NCBI GenBank assembly: GCA_035416745.1
Contig: DAOLNV010000018.1
Coordinates: 42,773-77,396 of the forward strand
Direction: 5' to 3'
DNA length: 34,624 bases
Source of the DNA: Candidatus Hydrogenedentota bacterium
GTDB lineage: Bacteria > Hydrogenedentota > Hydrogenedentia > Hydrogenedentales > SLHB01
Numbering within the stretch: the stretch's first letter is position 1; each line of letters opens with the position of its first letter. Of the stretch, positions 24,706-33,202 are shown in pieces. The translations under genes and the position numbers were made by a program. Below the pieces are notes generated by a model. The model saw nothing but the letters and a program-made list of their open reading frames with translations. It was not told the DNA's origin and made no database searches.

Positions 24706-26025
24706 CTACCGGACCAGGTTCACGGTCTCTTGAAGCAACGTGTCGGCCGTCGTGATAGTCCGGGCATTTGCCTGGAAGCCCCGCTGGGTCACAATCATAT
24801 TGCTGAACTCGGTTGCCAGGTCCACGTTCGAGCCTTCCAGAACGCCACCCGATACCTGGCCGCGGCCTCCTGTATTCGGCAACCCTATCTGGGGAGTGCC
24901 GGAGGCAGGGGTGTCCCGGAACAGGTTATTCCCTTCACGCTGGAGGCCCCCTACATTGGCGAAGGACGCGAGGGCGATCTGACCGATAACGCGGGTCAGG
25001 CCATTCGAGAACACGCCGTTGATGGTTCCGTCGCCAGCGATGTTGAAGCTCTCCAGCGTGCCGCGCGCAAACCCATCCTGGTTGGTCACTGTGGCATCGC
25101 TGTTGGAGGCCAATTCCGTAACGGACGAGAAATCGATCTGGAACTCAAACGGCGTTTGGGGGTACGAATCCAGAGCCCCGAACGCCGCCAGCGGAACGGA
25201 TACTTCGGGAGTCCCATCGGGCCGCGACGTAAACACGCCGCCGGCTAATGTCCCTTCATCAAAATAGTTGCCTTCGGAATCGAACAGAACAACGCCCTCT
25301 CCCACCGTTGTCGTCACCGGCGGGGTGTCCGAATTGGTGTATTCCACGACGTAGGACCAGGCGTTGTAGTTCGTGCCGCCAACATCTACCTGAGAGATCT
25401 TCGTGAATGTCGTCAGTAATTCGCGGGCCGTGCCCAGCGAATCAAACACGTTGACACGGCGCTCGATGATATCGCCCGCAACCGCCTGCGAATTGAGGTT
25501 TCCGCGCACCTGGACCTGTTCAGTCGCCCGGACGATAGAGGTGCCTCCCACAGGAACCTCGAGGTCTGTGGGTACGGCCCCCACATTCACCTCGCCCGTT
25601 TCGTCCGCGAGGTACCCTTGAACCCGCATGCCGGTGGCCGGGTCGATAAGCTGTCCCAACGCGTTCAACGTGAAGGAACCATCGCGCGTGTAGTACAGGC
25701 CCGAACCATCGCTCAACACAAAGAAGCCCGTTCCCTGTATCGCCAGGTCCGAGTTGTTTCCCGTGGTCTGCAGCGAACCTTGCGTATGGATCGTATCAAT
25801 CGTGGCGACTTGCACGCCCAAACCGACCTGTACCGGGTTCGAGCCGCCAAAGCCGTCCACGGGGCCGCGGCCCCCTTCCAGTGTCTGCGAAAACAGGTCC
25901 TGAAACAGGGCTCGCGCCGCGCGATACCCGGGCGTATTGACGTTCGCGATGTTGGCAGCGATGACATCCATGCGCCGCTGATGTGTCTGCAGGCCTGTCA
26001 CGCCAGTGTAAATTGCTGTACCCAT
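24706..26025 (-). CDS. flgE: Flagellar hook protein FlgE
   Basis: 439 residues. The N-terminal rod/hook signature is TGVTGLQTHQRRMDVIAANIANVNTPGYRA (about residues 7-36). The centre has the FlgE_D2-type beta domain. The C-terminus ends with SNMIVTQRGFQANARTITTADTLLQETVNL. These termini form the coiled D0 core of the hook. ATG 26025 lies 8 bases after AGGAGGG and gives the expected MGTAIYTG start; the longer frame from 26058 does not. It is the last gene before the terminator. Confidence 0.95.
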   Translation of the reverse strand: MGTAIYTGVTGLQTHQRRMDVIAANIANVNTPGYRAARALFQDLFSQTLEGGRGPVDGFGGSNPVQVGLGVQVATIDTIHTQGSLQTTGNNSDLAIQGTGFFVLSDGSGLYYTRDGSFTLNALGQLIDPATGMRVQGYLADETGEVNVGAVPTDLEVPVGGTSIVRATEQVQVRGNLNSQAVAGDIIERRVNVFDSLGTARELLTTFTKISQVDVGGTNYNAWSYVVEYTNSDTPPVTTTVGEGVVLFDSEGNYFDEGTLAGGVFTSRPDGTPEVSVPLAAFGALDSYPQTPFEFQIDFSSVTELASNSDATVTNQDGFARGTLESFNIAGDGTINGVFSNGLTRVIGQIALASFANVGGLQREGNNLFRDTPASGTPQIGLPNTGGRGQVSGGVLEGSNVDLATEFSNMIVTQRGFQANARTITTADTLLQETVNLVR

Positions 26026-26114
26026 TTCACATACCCTCCTGCTGCTGCGCCGCGTCAATCAATCGGCAGCGCGAGAGCCTCCCCTGAAGGGTCCGGCTCC
26101 TATCCTTAACTGCG

Positions 26115-26516
26115 TTACACCCGCCCCGGGCTGGAAGCCACGAGCACGGCACTGTCAATATTGGTGAATACGGCGTCCCCGAGTTCCGAACGGGGAACAG
26201 CCGTGATAACGGTCCGATTGGCGACGCTCACCACGAACGCCGCATCTTCGGTAAGGAGTAAGGTCTCTCGAGACCCCTTGGCGGCCGCTCGTTCGACGCC
26301 CTGCTGCAACGCCGTCTTCTCCGTGTCCGACAGTGTGATATTGCGGTCACGAAGCCGTTGCGCCGCGTGCGCAGAGAACCGCAGCGCGGATTGCGCGCGC
26401 TGGACGCGGGCCAGGATATCCGAGAACGATGTTTGCGAGACAGTGGATGCCGGCGCAGGCGTCTGCGCCCTCGCCCCGATGTCCTGCACAGGTGTGAGTT
26501 GTACGTGCTCGATCAT
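26115..26516 (-). CDS. Flagellar operon protein of the TIGR02530 type
   Basis: 133 residues. The core (about 45-125) reads LRFSAHAAQRLRDRNITLSD, then GVERAAAKGSRETLLL and NRTVITAVPR...VFTNIDSAVL. This is the pattern of the small flagellar protein found between flgD and flgE in Firmicutes, spirochaetes and relatives. Its role is not established; it may help hook assembly. ATG 26516 has AGGGTGA 5 bases upstream. A GTG at 26525 overlapping the flgD stop (GTGA) is an alternative start. Confidence 0.85.
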   Translation of the reverse strand: MIEHVQLTPVQDIGARAQTPAPASTVSQTSFSDILARVQRAQSALRFSAHAAQRLRDRNITLSDTEKTALQQGVERAAAKGSRETLLLTEDAAFVVSVANRTVITAVPRSELGDAVFTNIDSAVLVASSPGRV

Positions 26517-26521
26517 GGCGG

Positions 26522-27049
26522 TCACCCTACACTGAGAACGCCCGCCATCGAGAGCAACTTTCCATCCACAGTCAGATAAACCAGGCTTCCGTCCAGGTGA
26601 ACGGTTTCCACGGTTCCCTGCACCAGGTTGCCTTCATCATCTATGCCGGTGACCTCGTGTCCCACGAGGCTGCTGGCGGAAATGAAGTTCAACTGGTCGA
26701 AGTTGCCGCTGAGCGTTTCAAAACTCTCGTTAAGATTGTTCATCTGCTCGAGCGAGGCAAACTGCGCCAGTTGCGCCACCATTTCCGTGTTGTCCACGGG
26801 ATTCAAGGGGTCCTGGTGCTGCATTTCGAGCACCAGAAGCTGCAAGAAAGCGTCGCGATCGAGGTCGTTTGTCATTTCGTACGCGACCTCGGCGCTATCG
26901 CTTTTTTTCACCAAACCGGCCTGTTTCAACACGTATGCCACTCGCGCGTCGGACATCGACTGCAATTTTCCGGCGACCTCCTCGCGCGCGATGCGCGTCG
27001 AACTCAGGTCGCCCGCGAAATTGTCCCGAATGGCTACAAGCGCGTTCAT
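26522..27049 (-). CDS. flgD: Hook-capping protein FlgD
   Basis: 175 residues. The conserved FlgD part begins near 68 with RDAFLQLLVLEMQHQDPLNPVDNTEMVAQLAQFASLEQ. A small Tudor-like domain (LVGHEVTGIDDEGNLVQGTVETVHLDG) follows to the end. FlgD caps the growing hook so FlgE can add. It is a short form without the extra Ig-like part of enterobacterial FlgD, but carries an N-terminal extension of ~60 residues with no obvious match. AGGAGGA lies just upstream of ATG 27049. Confidence 0.92.
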   Translation of the reverse strand: MNALVAIRDNFAGDLSSTRIAREEVAGKLQSMSDARVAYVLKQAGLVKKSDSAEVAYEMTNDLDRDAFLQLLVLEMQHQDPLNPVDNTEMVAQLAQFASLEQMNNLNESFETLSGNFDQLNFISASSLVGHEVTGIDDEGNLVQGTVETVHLDGSLVYLTVDGKLLSMAGVLSVG

Positions 27050-27116
27050 ATGCTCCTCCTTTCCTTAGCACCGGCGTCATTGAGCCTGACACGGCATAAG
27101 ACAGGCAGGTCCCCGT

Positions 27117-28919
27117 TCATGCGTAGAGACTCAACAACCCTTCGTGATAGGCCGTGCGCGCCCGGCGTCCGTCAGATGCCGTCTGCGCGTTACCATAAGA
27201 TTTGTTCCAGAACTCCGGGCTACGGGATCCATAATGCGCATTTCCGTCGGCAGTCCCCTTACCGGTGAGATTTGCATAGCCGCCGGATGCTCCGCCGTCC
27301 GGGGAAACCGTTACGCGAACCACATTGACTCCATCGCGCGCAAGCGCGTTTCGGAGTCCCTCCGAACCATTCTCCATCGCATCGCGTACGGACGGATTAC
27401 CCGATACCAGACGCAAATGGAGTTCATCGCGAACGGAAACGATTTCGACACGGACTTCGCCAAGAGATTCCGGCGCCAATCGTACCCGGAGCGATTTTTC
27501 GCCCTCGGACACAAGGTAACGGACGCTCTTGACGGCCAACTCCGTCATCGAGTCCCGTAACGCGAGTTCACGCGGAACAGCGTATTCTGCAACGTCTCCG
27601 GCAGCGTGGACTATGCCCAAGTCCCGAGACGCGCCCGGCGTTGGCTGCGAGGACGCCGCAACCAGCGGCGTCTCGTGAAGCACCCGTTGCGTCCCGGCAT
27701 GCGGCATCTCGAGGGCAGAGCGCGCTACGGGAGGTTCCTCCGCGGCCTTCTCAGTGTCGAGGTAACAGGCCAGAAACTCCCCAACCTTCGAGGAAGGCGC
27801 CGGTGCGCTCTGGGATTCGGAGAGCCCGCCGGATGCTGGCTGGCTACCCTCTTCAGACGCTTGTCCGTGCTGTCTGTGTTGGAGGCCCGGGACCGCATCG
27901 TGGGCAACCGTGGCCGTACGCGGCCCCGTCACGTGAACTGAAACCGCGCCGGGATTCGTGCTCGTTTCGGCCGTCCCAGACCCTGTTTCTACCGCAAGAA
28001 CCTCGAGCTTCACGCCCTCCGGAGTCAGACAGGCAAACGCTTCCCGCGCCGCCGTTGACCCGGTCTGGGCACTCGATGCTGCATCAGGCGCGCATGCAGG
28101 CGCTTGTGATCCCGCAAGCCCCTCGCCATCGCTCGCGGGCGGAGGCCCGCCCCGCGCGATCGGGGAAGCCGTCCCAACGGCGCCCCTGTCGGCGGCGGCT
28201 TGAGACAGGACGGGAACGGCGCTGTCCGGGTCCTCAGTCGTCGGGGCCGGAACATTCGCCTGCGCCGCGGTCTCGGGTTCGGCAGGGGGGGGATGAGCGG
28301 TCATCGGCGGCAACTGAGCGGCGAGTGAAGGCTCTCCCCCACTCGCTTCCTCGGTTCCTCCGAGCGCACCGGACGCCCCCGCCAGGGACCACGCCTCTTT
28401 CAGAGGAACCCTGTCGCCTTGGCTGTGCTCGACGACGCGATATGCCGCCGTGCTTTGTAGCCGCGGGGCAGGCGTCTCAGGATCTTCCGAATCAGCAGTC
28501 CCGCCGCTCAACAGCTTTGCCTGGCTGCAAAGCGCCGGCTGCAGTTCCTGCACGAACGGAAAACAGCATACCCGACCGTTCTGAGCGTCCTCCGGGTCGG
28601 CCGTCTCACCATCGGGTACGGCTTCATCAGCCTCAGGCGCCAAATGAACGGACTGCGCCCCAGGCGGAGATAGCACCATGCCGCCCGGCGGAACAGCAGA
28701 AGGCTCGAACTCCAAGAGGAGCCTCCCGTCCGGCAGGATCAGCACGGGCTTGCCAAGAACCTTGGCAACAGCCAGCGCAGCCTCTTGCGCAAGAACAAGG
28801 GCAAACGGCTGTCCTTGTCCGGCAACGGCCGGAGCATTCTGCTCGGGAGCAACGCCACCGGGCTCGTGCAAACCCTGCCCTGCCTGAAGCAGTTGCATTA
28901 GTACTGGTGAAATACCCAC
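27117..28919 (-). CDS. fliK: Flagellar hook-length control protein FliK
   Basis: 600 residues. Residues ~1-480 are low complexity, rich in Ala, Pro, Ser, Glu and Gln, as expected for the ruler part. The C-terminal switch domain (about 490-570) reads LRVRLAPESLGEVRVEIVS, LHLRLVSGNPSVRDAM and LRNALARDGVNVVRVTVS. FliK measures the hook and tells FlhB to switch substrates. GTG 28919 lies 6 bases after AAAGGAGG; the GTG at 28928 is too close to it. It is longer than the E. coli protein (375), so a longer hook is possible. Confidence 0.9.
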   Translation of the reverse strand: MGISPVLMQLLQAGQGLHEPGGVAPEQNAPAVAGQGQPFALVLAQEAALAVAKVLGKPVLILPDGRLLLEFEPSAVPPGGMVLSPPGAQSVHLAPEADEAVPDGETADPEDAQNGRVCCFPFVQELQPALCSQAKLLSGGTADSEDPETPAPRLQSTAAYRVVEHSQGDRVPLKEAWSLAGASGALGGTEEASGGEPSLAAQLPPMTAHPPPAEPETAAQANVPAPTTEDPDSAVPVLSQAAADRGAVGTASPIARGGPPPASDGEGLAGSQAPACAPDAASSAQTGSTAAREAFACLTPEGVKLEVLAVETGSGTAETSTNPGAVSVHVTGPRTATVAHDAVPGLQHRQHGQASEEGSQPASGGLSESQSAPAPSSKVGEFLACYLDTEKAAEEPPVARSALEMPHAGTQRVLHETPLVAASSQPTPGASRDLGIVHAAGDVAEYAVPRELALRDSMTELAVKSVRYLVSEGEKSLRVRLAPESLGEVRVEIVSVRDELHLRLVSGNPSVRDAMENGSEGLRNALARDGVNVVRVTVSPDGGASGGYANLTGKGTADGNAHYGSRSPEFWNKSYGNAQTASDGRRARTAYHEGLLSLYA

Positions 28920-28948
28920 ACGATTCACCTCCTTTCATGCGAGATACG

Positions 28949-28981
28949 GCGCCTCTCGCTGCCCCTTAACACAAGAGGCGC
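28949..28981 (-). repeat. Hairpin in the leader before fliK
   Basis: GCGCCTCT and AGAGGCGC form a perfect 8-bp stem with a 17-base loop, about 15 bases upstream of the fliK ribosome site. No T tract follows on either strand, so it is not a normal terminator. It may protect or regulate the message. The 190-base gap it sits in is the longest inside the fliF-flgE run. Confidence 0.45.
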
Positions 28982-29108
28982 ACGAGAAACGCAGTTCAGA
29001 GAGCTCCAGTTGCATGGTTGCTTACCGGAAATACATGAGGGACAAGCGGGGGACCCCGTACGGCATTCAACGATAGCAGCGCGAGGTCTGTGTAAGGGCA
29101 GACGCCCG

Positions 29109-29669
29109 CTACGAGCCGTGGCGGGGGTTTTTCAGGGCCTGCAGTACGAGGGCCGCTTTTTCAGGCGCCATTTCATCCAGGATACTTCCGCGGGTGCGGT
29201 CTTCCTCGACTCGCTGGAGAATCATGGCAGCCTCTTCGGGAGTGAACAGCTCGGAGGTCAACGTCTCGGCGGCCTTCTTGGCTTCCATGCTTGCGACGGA
29301 TTTCGCCACGGTCAGCAGGCGCTGGTCCAGAGCCGCGTCAGCGCCGTCGAGCGATCTGTTCAGGTCCGCCAGGATCGAGTCGAGATTCTTCCGGAGGGAT
29401 TCCAATTCTTTGCGCATCAGCGCGAGACGCTTTTCTTCTTCCGCGATTTGCGTTTCCCGCTGTTTCAGTTCCTGTTCCTTTTCACGAAGCGCAGCTATCA
29501 GCGGGTCCGCCTCTTCCGCGGGCGGCTGGGCCGGTTCAATAGCCGCTTGTTTCCGCCCCAACAATTGCACAATGCCCGCCCGGTTCAGGTTCCCCGTGAA
29601 AAAGAGCACCATGAGGATTGTAACAAGAAAAGTCACCACGAAAGCCCCGACTAATGCTGCAATTCTCAT
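29109..29669 (-). CDS. MotE/YlxF-like flagellar protein
   Basis: 186 residues. One N-terminal membrane helix (LVGAFVVTFLVTILMVLFFTG) is followed by a long coiled coil at ~60-125 (LREKEQELKQRETQIAEEEKR). A small MgtE-N-like helical domain ends the protein (FTPEEAAMILQRVEEDRTRGSILDEMAPEKAALVLQAL). This is the architecture of MotE and of YlxF, which lies between fliJ and fliK in Bacillus, exactly as here. MotE assists a stator protein in rhizobia. The start overlaps the fliJ stop as ATGA. Confidence 0.85.
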   Translation of the reverse strand: MRIAALVGAFVVTFLVTILMVLFFTGNLNRAGIVQLLGRKQAAIEPAQPPAEEADPLIAALREKEQELKQRETQIAEEEKRLALMRKELESLRKNLDSILADLNRSLDGADAALDQRLLTVAKSVASMEAKKAAETLTSELFTPEEAAMILQRVEEDRTRGSILDEMAPEKAALVLQALKNPRHGS

Positions 29670-30127
29670 GATGCGCGCCGCCCGTTAGCCATCGCCGCCC
29701 GGTTGACGGCAACCTCGTCCAGATAATGCTGTTCTTCCCTGCCGAGTTCGTACTGGTATGCGGCATCCCTGTGTTCTTTCAGCCGCTCGAGGATCTTGCG
29801 GTTCTTCATGGCCTGTTCCAATTCGCCTCGGCGCACCTCCTCCTGGGTCCGTAGATGCATGAGCTCCGCATGTTTTTCCACGGCAAGCCGGGAGAGATAC
29901 CGTTCATACGAGAAATAACACCGGACGTCTGACGCATCGAACCGCTCGCGCGTCAGTGCCGCCGCGGCGGTAAGAGCGGCTATCTGTTCGCCGACGATTT
30001 CACTGTGTTGCTCCTCCGCGGTATGGACCGCGCGGCGCATTTCGGCAAGCGCCAGAGACTTCAGGTCTTCCTGACGCTGCCTCACGCGTAACAATACGCC
30101 GTATCGAAATGGTTTTAAAGAGGCCAT
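29666..30127 (-). CDS. fliJ: Flagellar export chaperone-escort protein FliJ
   Basis: 153 residues, almost all helical and charged, with FRYGVLLRVRQRQEDLKSLALAEMRRAV at the start and LEQAMKNRKILERLKEHRDAAYQYE near the end. These two helices form the FliJ antiparallel coiled coil that enters the FliI hexamer like the stalk of F1-ATPase. It follows fliI by 6 bases and overlaps the next gene by 4. Confidence 0.9.
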   Translation of the reverse strand: MASLKPFRYGVLLRVRQRQEDLKSLALAEMRRAVHTAEEQHSEIVGEQIAALTAAAALTRERFDASDVRCYFSYERYLSRLAVEKHAELMHLRTQEEVRRGELEQAMKNRKILERLKEHRDAAYQYELGREEQHYLDEVAVNRAAMANGRRAS

Positions 30128-30133
30128 CTTCGC

Positions 30134-31450
30134 CTAACCCTGTAACGCATTTCGCATCAGCCGTTCGATCTCTTCAAACGGGGACTCCTCATAGAGTCCC
30201 TGCTGGAGGAACAGACGCACTTTCGGCATGAGTTTCAGCGCACGGTCAATCTCCGGATTGCTGCCTCCCACGTAGGCGCCGATATTCACCAGGTCTTCTG
30301 CATCACGATACGTGGCAAGCACCCGGCGCACTTCGCGCGCCAGGCGCTGATGTTCCTCGCTTACGACGTCTATCATGCACCGGCTGACGCTCCCCGTAAC
30401 GTCTATGGCGGGATAATGGCCTCGAGTCGCCAAATCACGCGATAACGCGATATGACCGTCGAGGATGCTGCGCACAGCGTCGCCAATCGGGTCGTTGATA
30501 TCATCCGCCTCGACCAAGACAGCATAGATGCCGGTTATGCTCCCTTGGGGCGAGGTGCCGGCGCGCTCAAGAAGTTTCGGCAGCAACGAATACACCGATG
30601 GCGGGTACCCCTTCGTCGTGGGAGGTTCCCCGATGGCCAGCCCCACCTCGCGCTGCGCCATCGCGAAGCGCGTAATCGAGTCCAGCATGAGCATCACGTC
30701 GGCCCCGCGCTCGCGAAACCATTCCGCGATGGCCGTGGCCATATACGCGCCCTTCACGCGCCGGAGGGCCGGCTCGTCTGAGGTGGCAACCACAACGACC
30801 GACCGGGCCAAGCCTTCCGGTCCCAAATCACCCTCGACAAATTCCCTCACCTCGCGGCCCCGTTCGCCAATCAAGCCGATAACATTGACGTCCGCGCTGG
30901 TATTACGCGCGATCATCCCGATCATCTTGCTCTTGCCGATACCGCTTCCCGACATCACCCCCATGCGCTGACCCTTGCCGCAGGTGATGCACGCATCGAT
31001 CGCGCGGATACCCGTGGCCACCGGCGTCTCGATGCGCGTCCTTTCCAACGGCCGGGGCGGGACAGCCGTCAGAGGCGCCCGTTCCGTCGTCTTCGGCACG
31101 GGCCCGTCGTCCAAAGGCATGCCCATGCTGTCAATAACCCGGCCGAGCAGTGCGTCTCCCACATGCACCGTCTGGGGTTTGTAGGTCGGGATCAGGAGAC
31201 TGTTGGGCGCGATTCCATTCATGTCGCCCAAGGGCATGAGAAGGATCCGCTTTCCGCGAAACCCCACCACCTCGACGGGAACCTTGTCGGCTGGGTCACG
31301 GGGTTGCACGTAGCACAGGTCCCCGATGCGCATGGCAGGGCCCGTGGCTTCCACCGTGAGCCCGACGACGTCGACAACGCGCCCATATACGCAAACGGGC
31401 TCGCATTCCTGCGCACGAAGTTGATATCGATCAAGGTTTATAGTCGCCAC
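30134..31450 (-). CDS. fliI: Flagellar export ATPase FliI
   Basis: 438 residues, usual length. The N-terminal beta-barrel is followed by the ATPase core with P-loop GSGIGKSK, LIGERGREVREF, the Walker B strand DVMLMLDSITRFAMAQREV and EPPTTKGYPPSVYSLLPKLLERAG. The ATPase forms a hexamer under the export gate and unfolds or releases cargo. GTG 31450 has GGAG 6 bases upstream and starts 3 bases after the fliH stop. Confidence 0.97.
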   Translation of the reverse strand: MATINLDRYQLRAQECEPVCVYGRVVDVVGLTVEATGPAMRIGDLCYVQPRDPADKVPVEVVGFRGKRILLMPLGDMNGIAPNSLLIPTYKPQTVHVGDALLGRVIDSMGMPLDDGPVPKTTERAPLTAVPPRPLERTRIETPVATGIRAIDACITCGKGQRMGVMSGSGIGKSKMIGMIARNTSADVNVIGLIGERGREVREFVEGDLGPEGLARSVVVVATSDEPALRRVKGAYMATAIAEWFRERGADVMLMLDSITRFAMAQREVGLAIGEPPTTKGYPPSVYSLLPKLLERAGTSPQGSITGIYAVLVEADDINDPIGDAVRSILDGHIALSRDLATRGHYPAIDVTGSVSRCMIDVVSEEHQRLAREVRRVLATYRDAEDLVNIGAYVGGSNPEIDRALKLMPKVRLFLQQGLYEESPFEEIERLMRNALQG

Positions 31451-31453
31451 AGG

Positions 31454-32104
31454 TCACTCCAAGACGTCGTCGAATATCTTCTGGAGCTGTGTATCGATTT
31501 GGGCGTCCACTTCCAGATATTCGGATTCCGCCACGCATCCCCCCGGAGCCACTGTCTCGTCGGCCACGACCTCGAGGTTTTCTATCGCGGTAAACTCATC
31601 GAGAAGCCGTATGTTCTGCGCTTCCATCGCGGCGAGGTCGGCGGGGCTCAGCCGCAGGGTAATCCGTTCGCTTTTCTCGAAATGGCCAAGCGCTTCCCGA
31701 ACGGTCGTCCGCACGCGCTCCGGGTCCACGGAAGGCTCGCGCCGAACGATGCGTTTCGCGATAGCCGCCGCAAGAGCGGCGACTTGAGGTTCCAACGACT
31801 GCAAGAATTGCTCATGCGCCGCCTGAATAGCCGACGCCGCGCTCTCAAGCGCCTCGGCCGCTTTTCCGACGGACTCTTCGAAGTGGGCCCGGCCCGCTTC
31901 GGTCCCTCGGCGAAGCCCTTCCGCATACGCCTCTCGCACCTTCAACTCGGCCTCTTTTCGCGCTTCGTCGATGATTTGCCGAGGGTCCAGGGCCAAATCG
32001 CCCGAGTTCTGGCGCAGGCCGGGACCGAGCAGTTCGAGGGCCTCCCGCTGGTAGGAAGGATATGCAACCGAATCCGGTTCCCAGCATTTGATTATTCGTG
32101 CCAT
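31454..32104 (-). CDS. fliH: Flagellar assembly protein FliH
   Basis: 216 residues. Helical middle at ~45-115 (IIDEARKEAELKVREAYAEGLRRGTEAG). The conserved C-terminal domain reads VAALAAAIAKRIVRRE, RITLRLSPADLAAME and APGGCVAESEYLEVDAQIDTQLQKI, as in FliH and the V-ATPase E/ b-delta family. FliH binds FliI and docks it to FliN. ATG 32104 is closely preceded by GGGGAA. Confidence 0.9.
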   Translation of the reverse strand: MARIIKCWEPDSVAYPSYQREALELLGPGLRQNSGDLALDPRQIIDEARKEAELKVREAYAEGLRRGTEAGRAHFEESVGKAAEALESAASAIQAAHEQFLQSLEPQVAALAAAIAKRIVRREPSVDPERVRTTVREALGHFEKSERITLRLSPADLAAMEAQNIRLLDEFTAIENLEVVADETVAPGGCVAESEYLEVDAQIDTQLQKIFDDVLE

Positions 32105-32143
32105 TTCCCCGTTAGGAACTCCCCATTCGCGAACGCTCAGCGA

Positions 32144-33202
32144 TTACACGATGATGTCATCTTCCGTACCGCCGCCGCGTCCTTCAATAATGATTTCGCC
32201 GGCTTCTTCCAGCCGCCGCACAATCCCCACGATTTTCTGCTGGGCCTCCTCAACATCGCGCAGGCGCACGGGCCCCATATATTCCATTTCTTCCGCGATC
32301 ATCTCCCGCGCCCGGGTCGACATGTTCTTGAGGATCTTCTCCTTTACTTCCTCGTCGCTGTGTTTGAGGGCGAGGGCCAGATCTTTCTGATCGATCTCCC
32401 GGAGAGACTTCTGAATTCCTCCGTCATCGACGTATACGAGGTCGTCGAACGTGAACATCAAACGCGAGATTTCGTCGGCCAGCTCCGGGTCGCGCTCCTC
32501 GAGTTCGGCCATGATGTTCTTCTCTGTCGCGCGCTCGATCCGATTCAGTATCTCGGCCACCTCCTTCACGCCGCCGGCGAAGGTGAAACCATGGCTGAAC
32601 ACGGACGCCATCTTACGCTCCAGAACCCGCTCCACCTCGCGCACGACCTCGGGAGGCGTCCGGTCCATGGTGGCGATCCGCAGGACCACATCCGCGCGCA
32701 ATTCCGGAGAAAGCGCTGACAGCACCAGTGCCGAGATTTCCGGTTGGAGATGGGCCAGGATCAAGGCTATGGTCTGCGGGTGTTCGTCCTGAATGAACGT
32801 AATGATCTGGCTCGGGTCCGCCTTCTTGAGAAACTCGAACGGCACCTCCTGCAAACTGCTTTGCAGACGCGTGAGAATTTCGACCGCGCGCTCGGGACCC
32901 AACGCCGACTCGAGCAAGGTCTTCGCGTAATCCACGCCTCCCTGTGTCACGTACCGGTTGGCCACCATCATCTGGTGGAACTCCTCGATAATGGCCTCCC
33001 GGGTCTCCGAATCGATTGTGCCCAGACTGGACAGGTCCAGCGTCAGCCGCTCGATTTCCGAGTCGTCCATCCGTGAAAGAACACGCGAAGCGGCTGTAGG
33101 GCCCAGACAGGCCAGCAGAATGGCCGCTTTCGTGTTGCCGTCCAGCGTGCTGATATCCACCGCCGGCGCTTTCTTCTTCTTTAACGTAGGATTACTCCTC
33201 AC
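32144..33202 (-). CDS. fliG: Flagellar motor switch protein FliG
   Basis: 352 residues. Three domains are visible: FliG-N (20-~120, binds FliF), FliG-M with EHPQTIALILAHL (~140-152), and FliG-C with LMFTFDDLVYVDDGGIQ and the charged helix KDLALALKHSDEEVKEKILKNMSTRA that meets MotA. It transmits torque and reverses rotation. The start is GTG 33202, overlapping the fliF stop by 11 bases. Confidence 0.97.
   Translation of the reverse strand: MRSNPTLKKKKAPAVDISTLDGNTKAAILLACLGPTAASRVLSRMDDSEIERLTLDLSSLGTIDSETREAIIEEFHQMMVANRYVTQGGVDYAKTLLESALGPERAVEILTRLQSSLQEVPFEFLKKADPSQIITFIQDEHPQTIALILAHLQPEISALVLSALSPELRADVVLRIATMDRTPPEVVREVERVLERKMASVFSHGFTFAGGVKEVAEILNRIERATEKNIMAELEERDPELADEISRLMFTFDDLVYVDDGGIQKSLREIDQKDLALALKHSDEEVKEKILKNMSTRAREMIAEEMEYMGPVRLRDVEEAQQKIVGIVRRLEEAGEIIIEGRGGGTEDDIIV

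Noticed and set aside
27641..28969. 442-residue Arg/Pro-rich plus-strand frame across fliK
   Set aside because: The composition is that of an antisense reading of a low-complexity GC-rich gene; the minus strand has the FliK switch domain and a perfect ribosome site.
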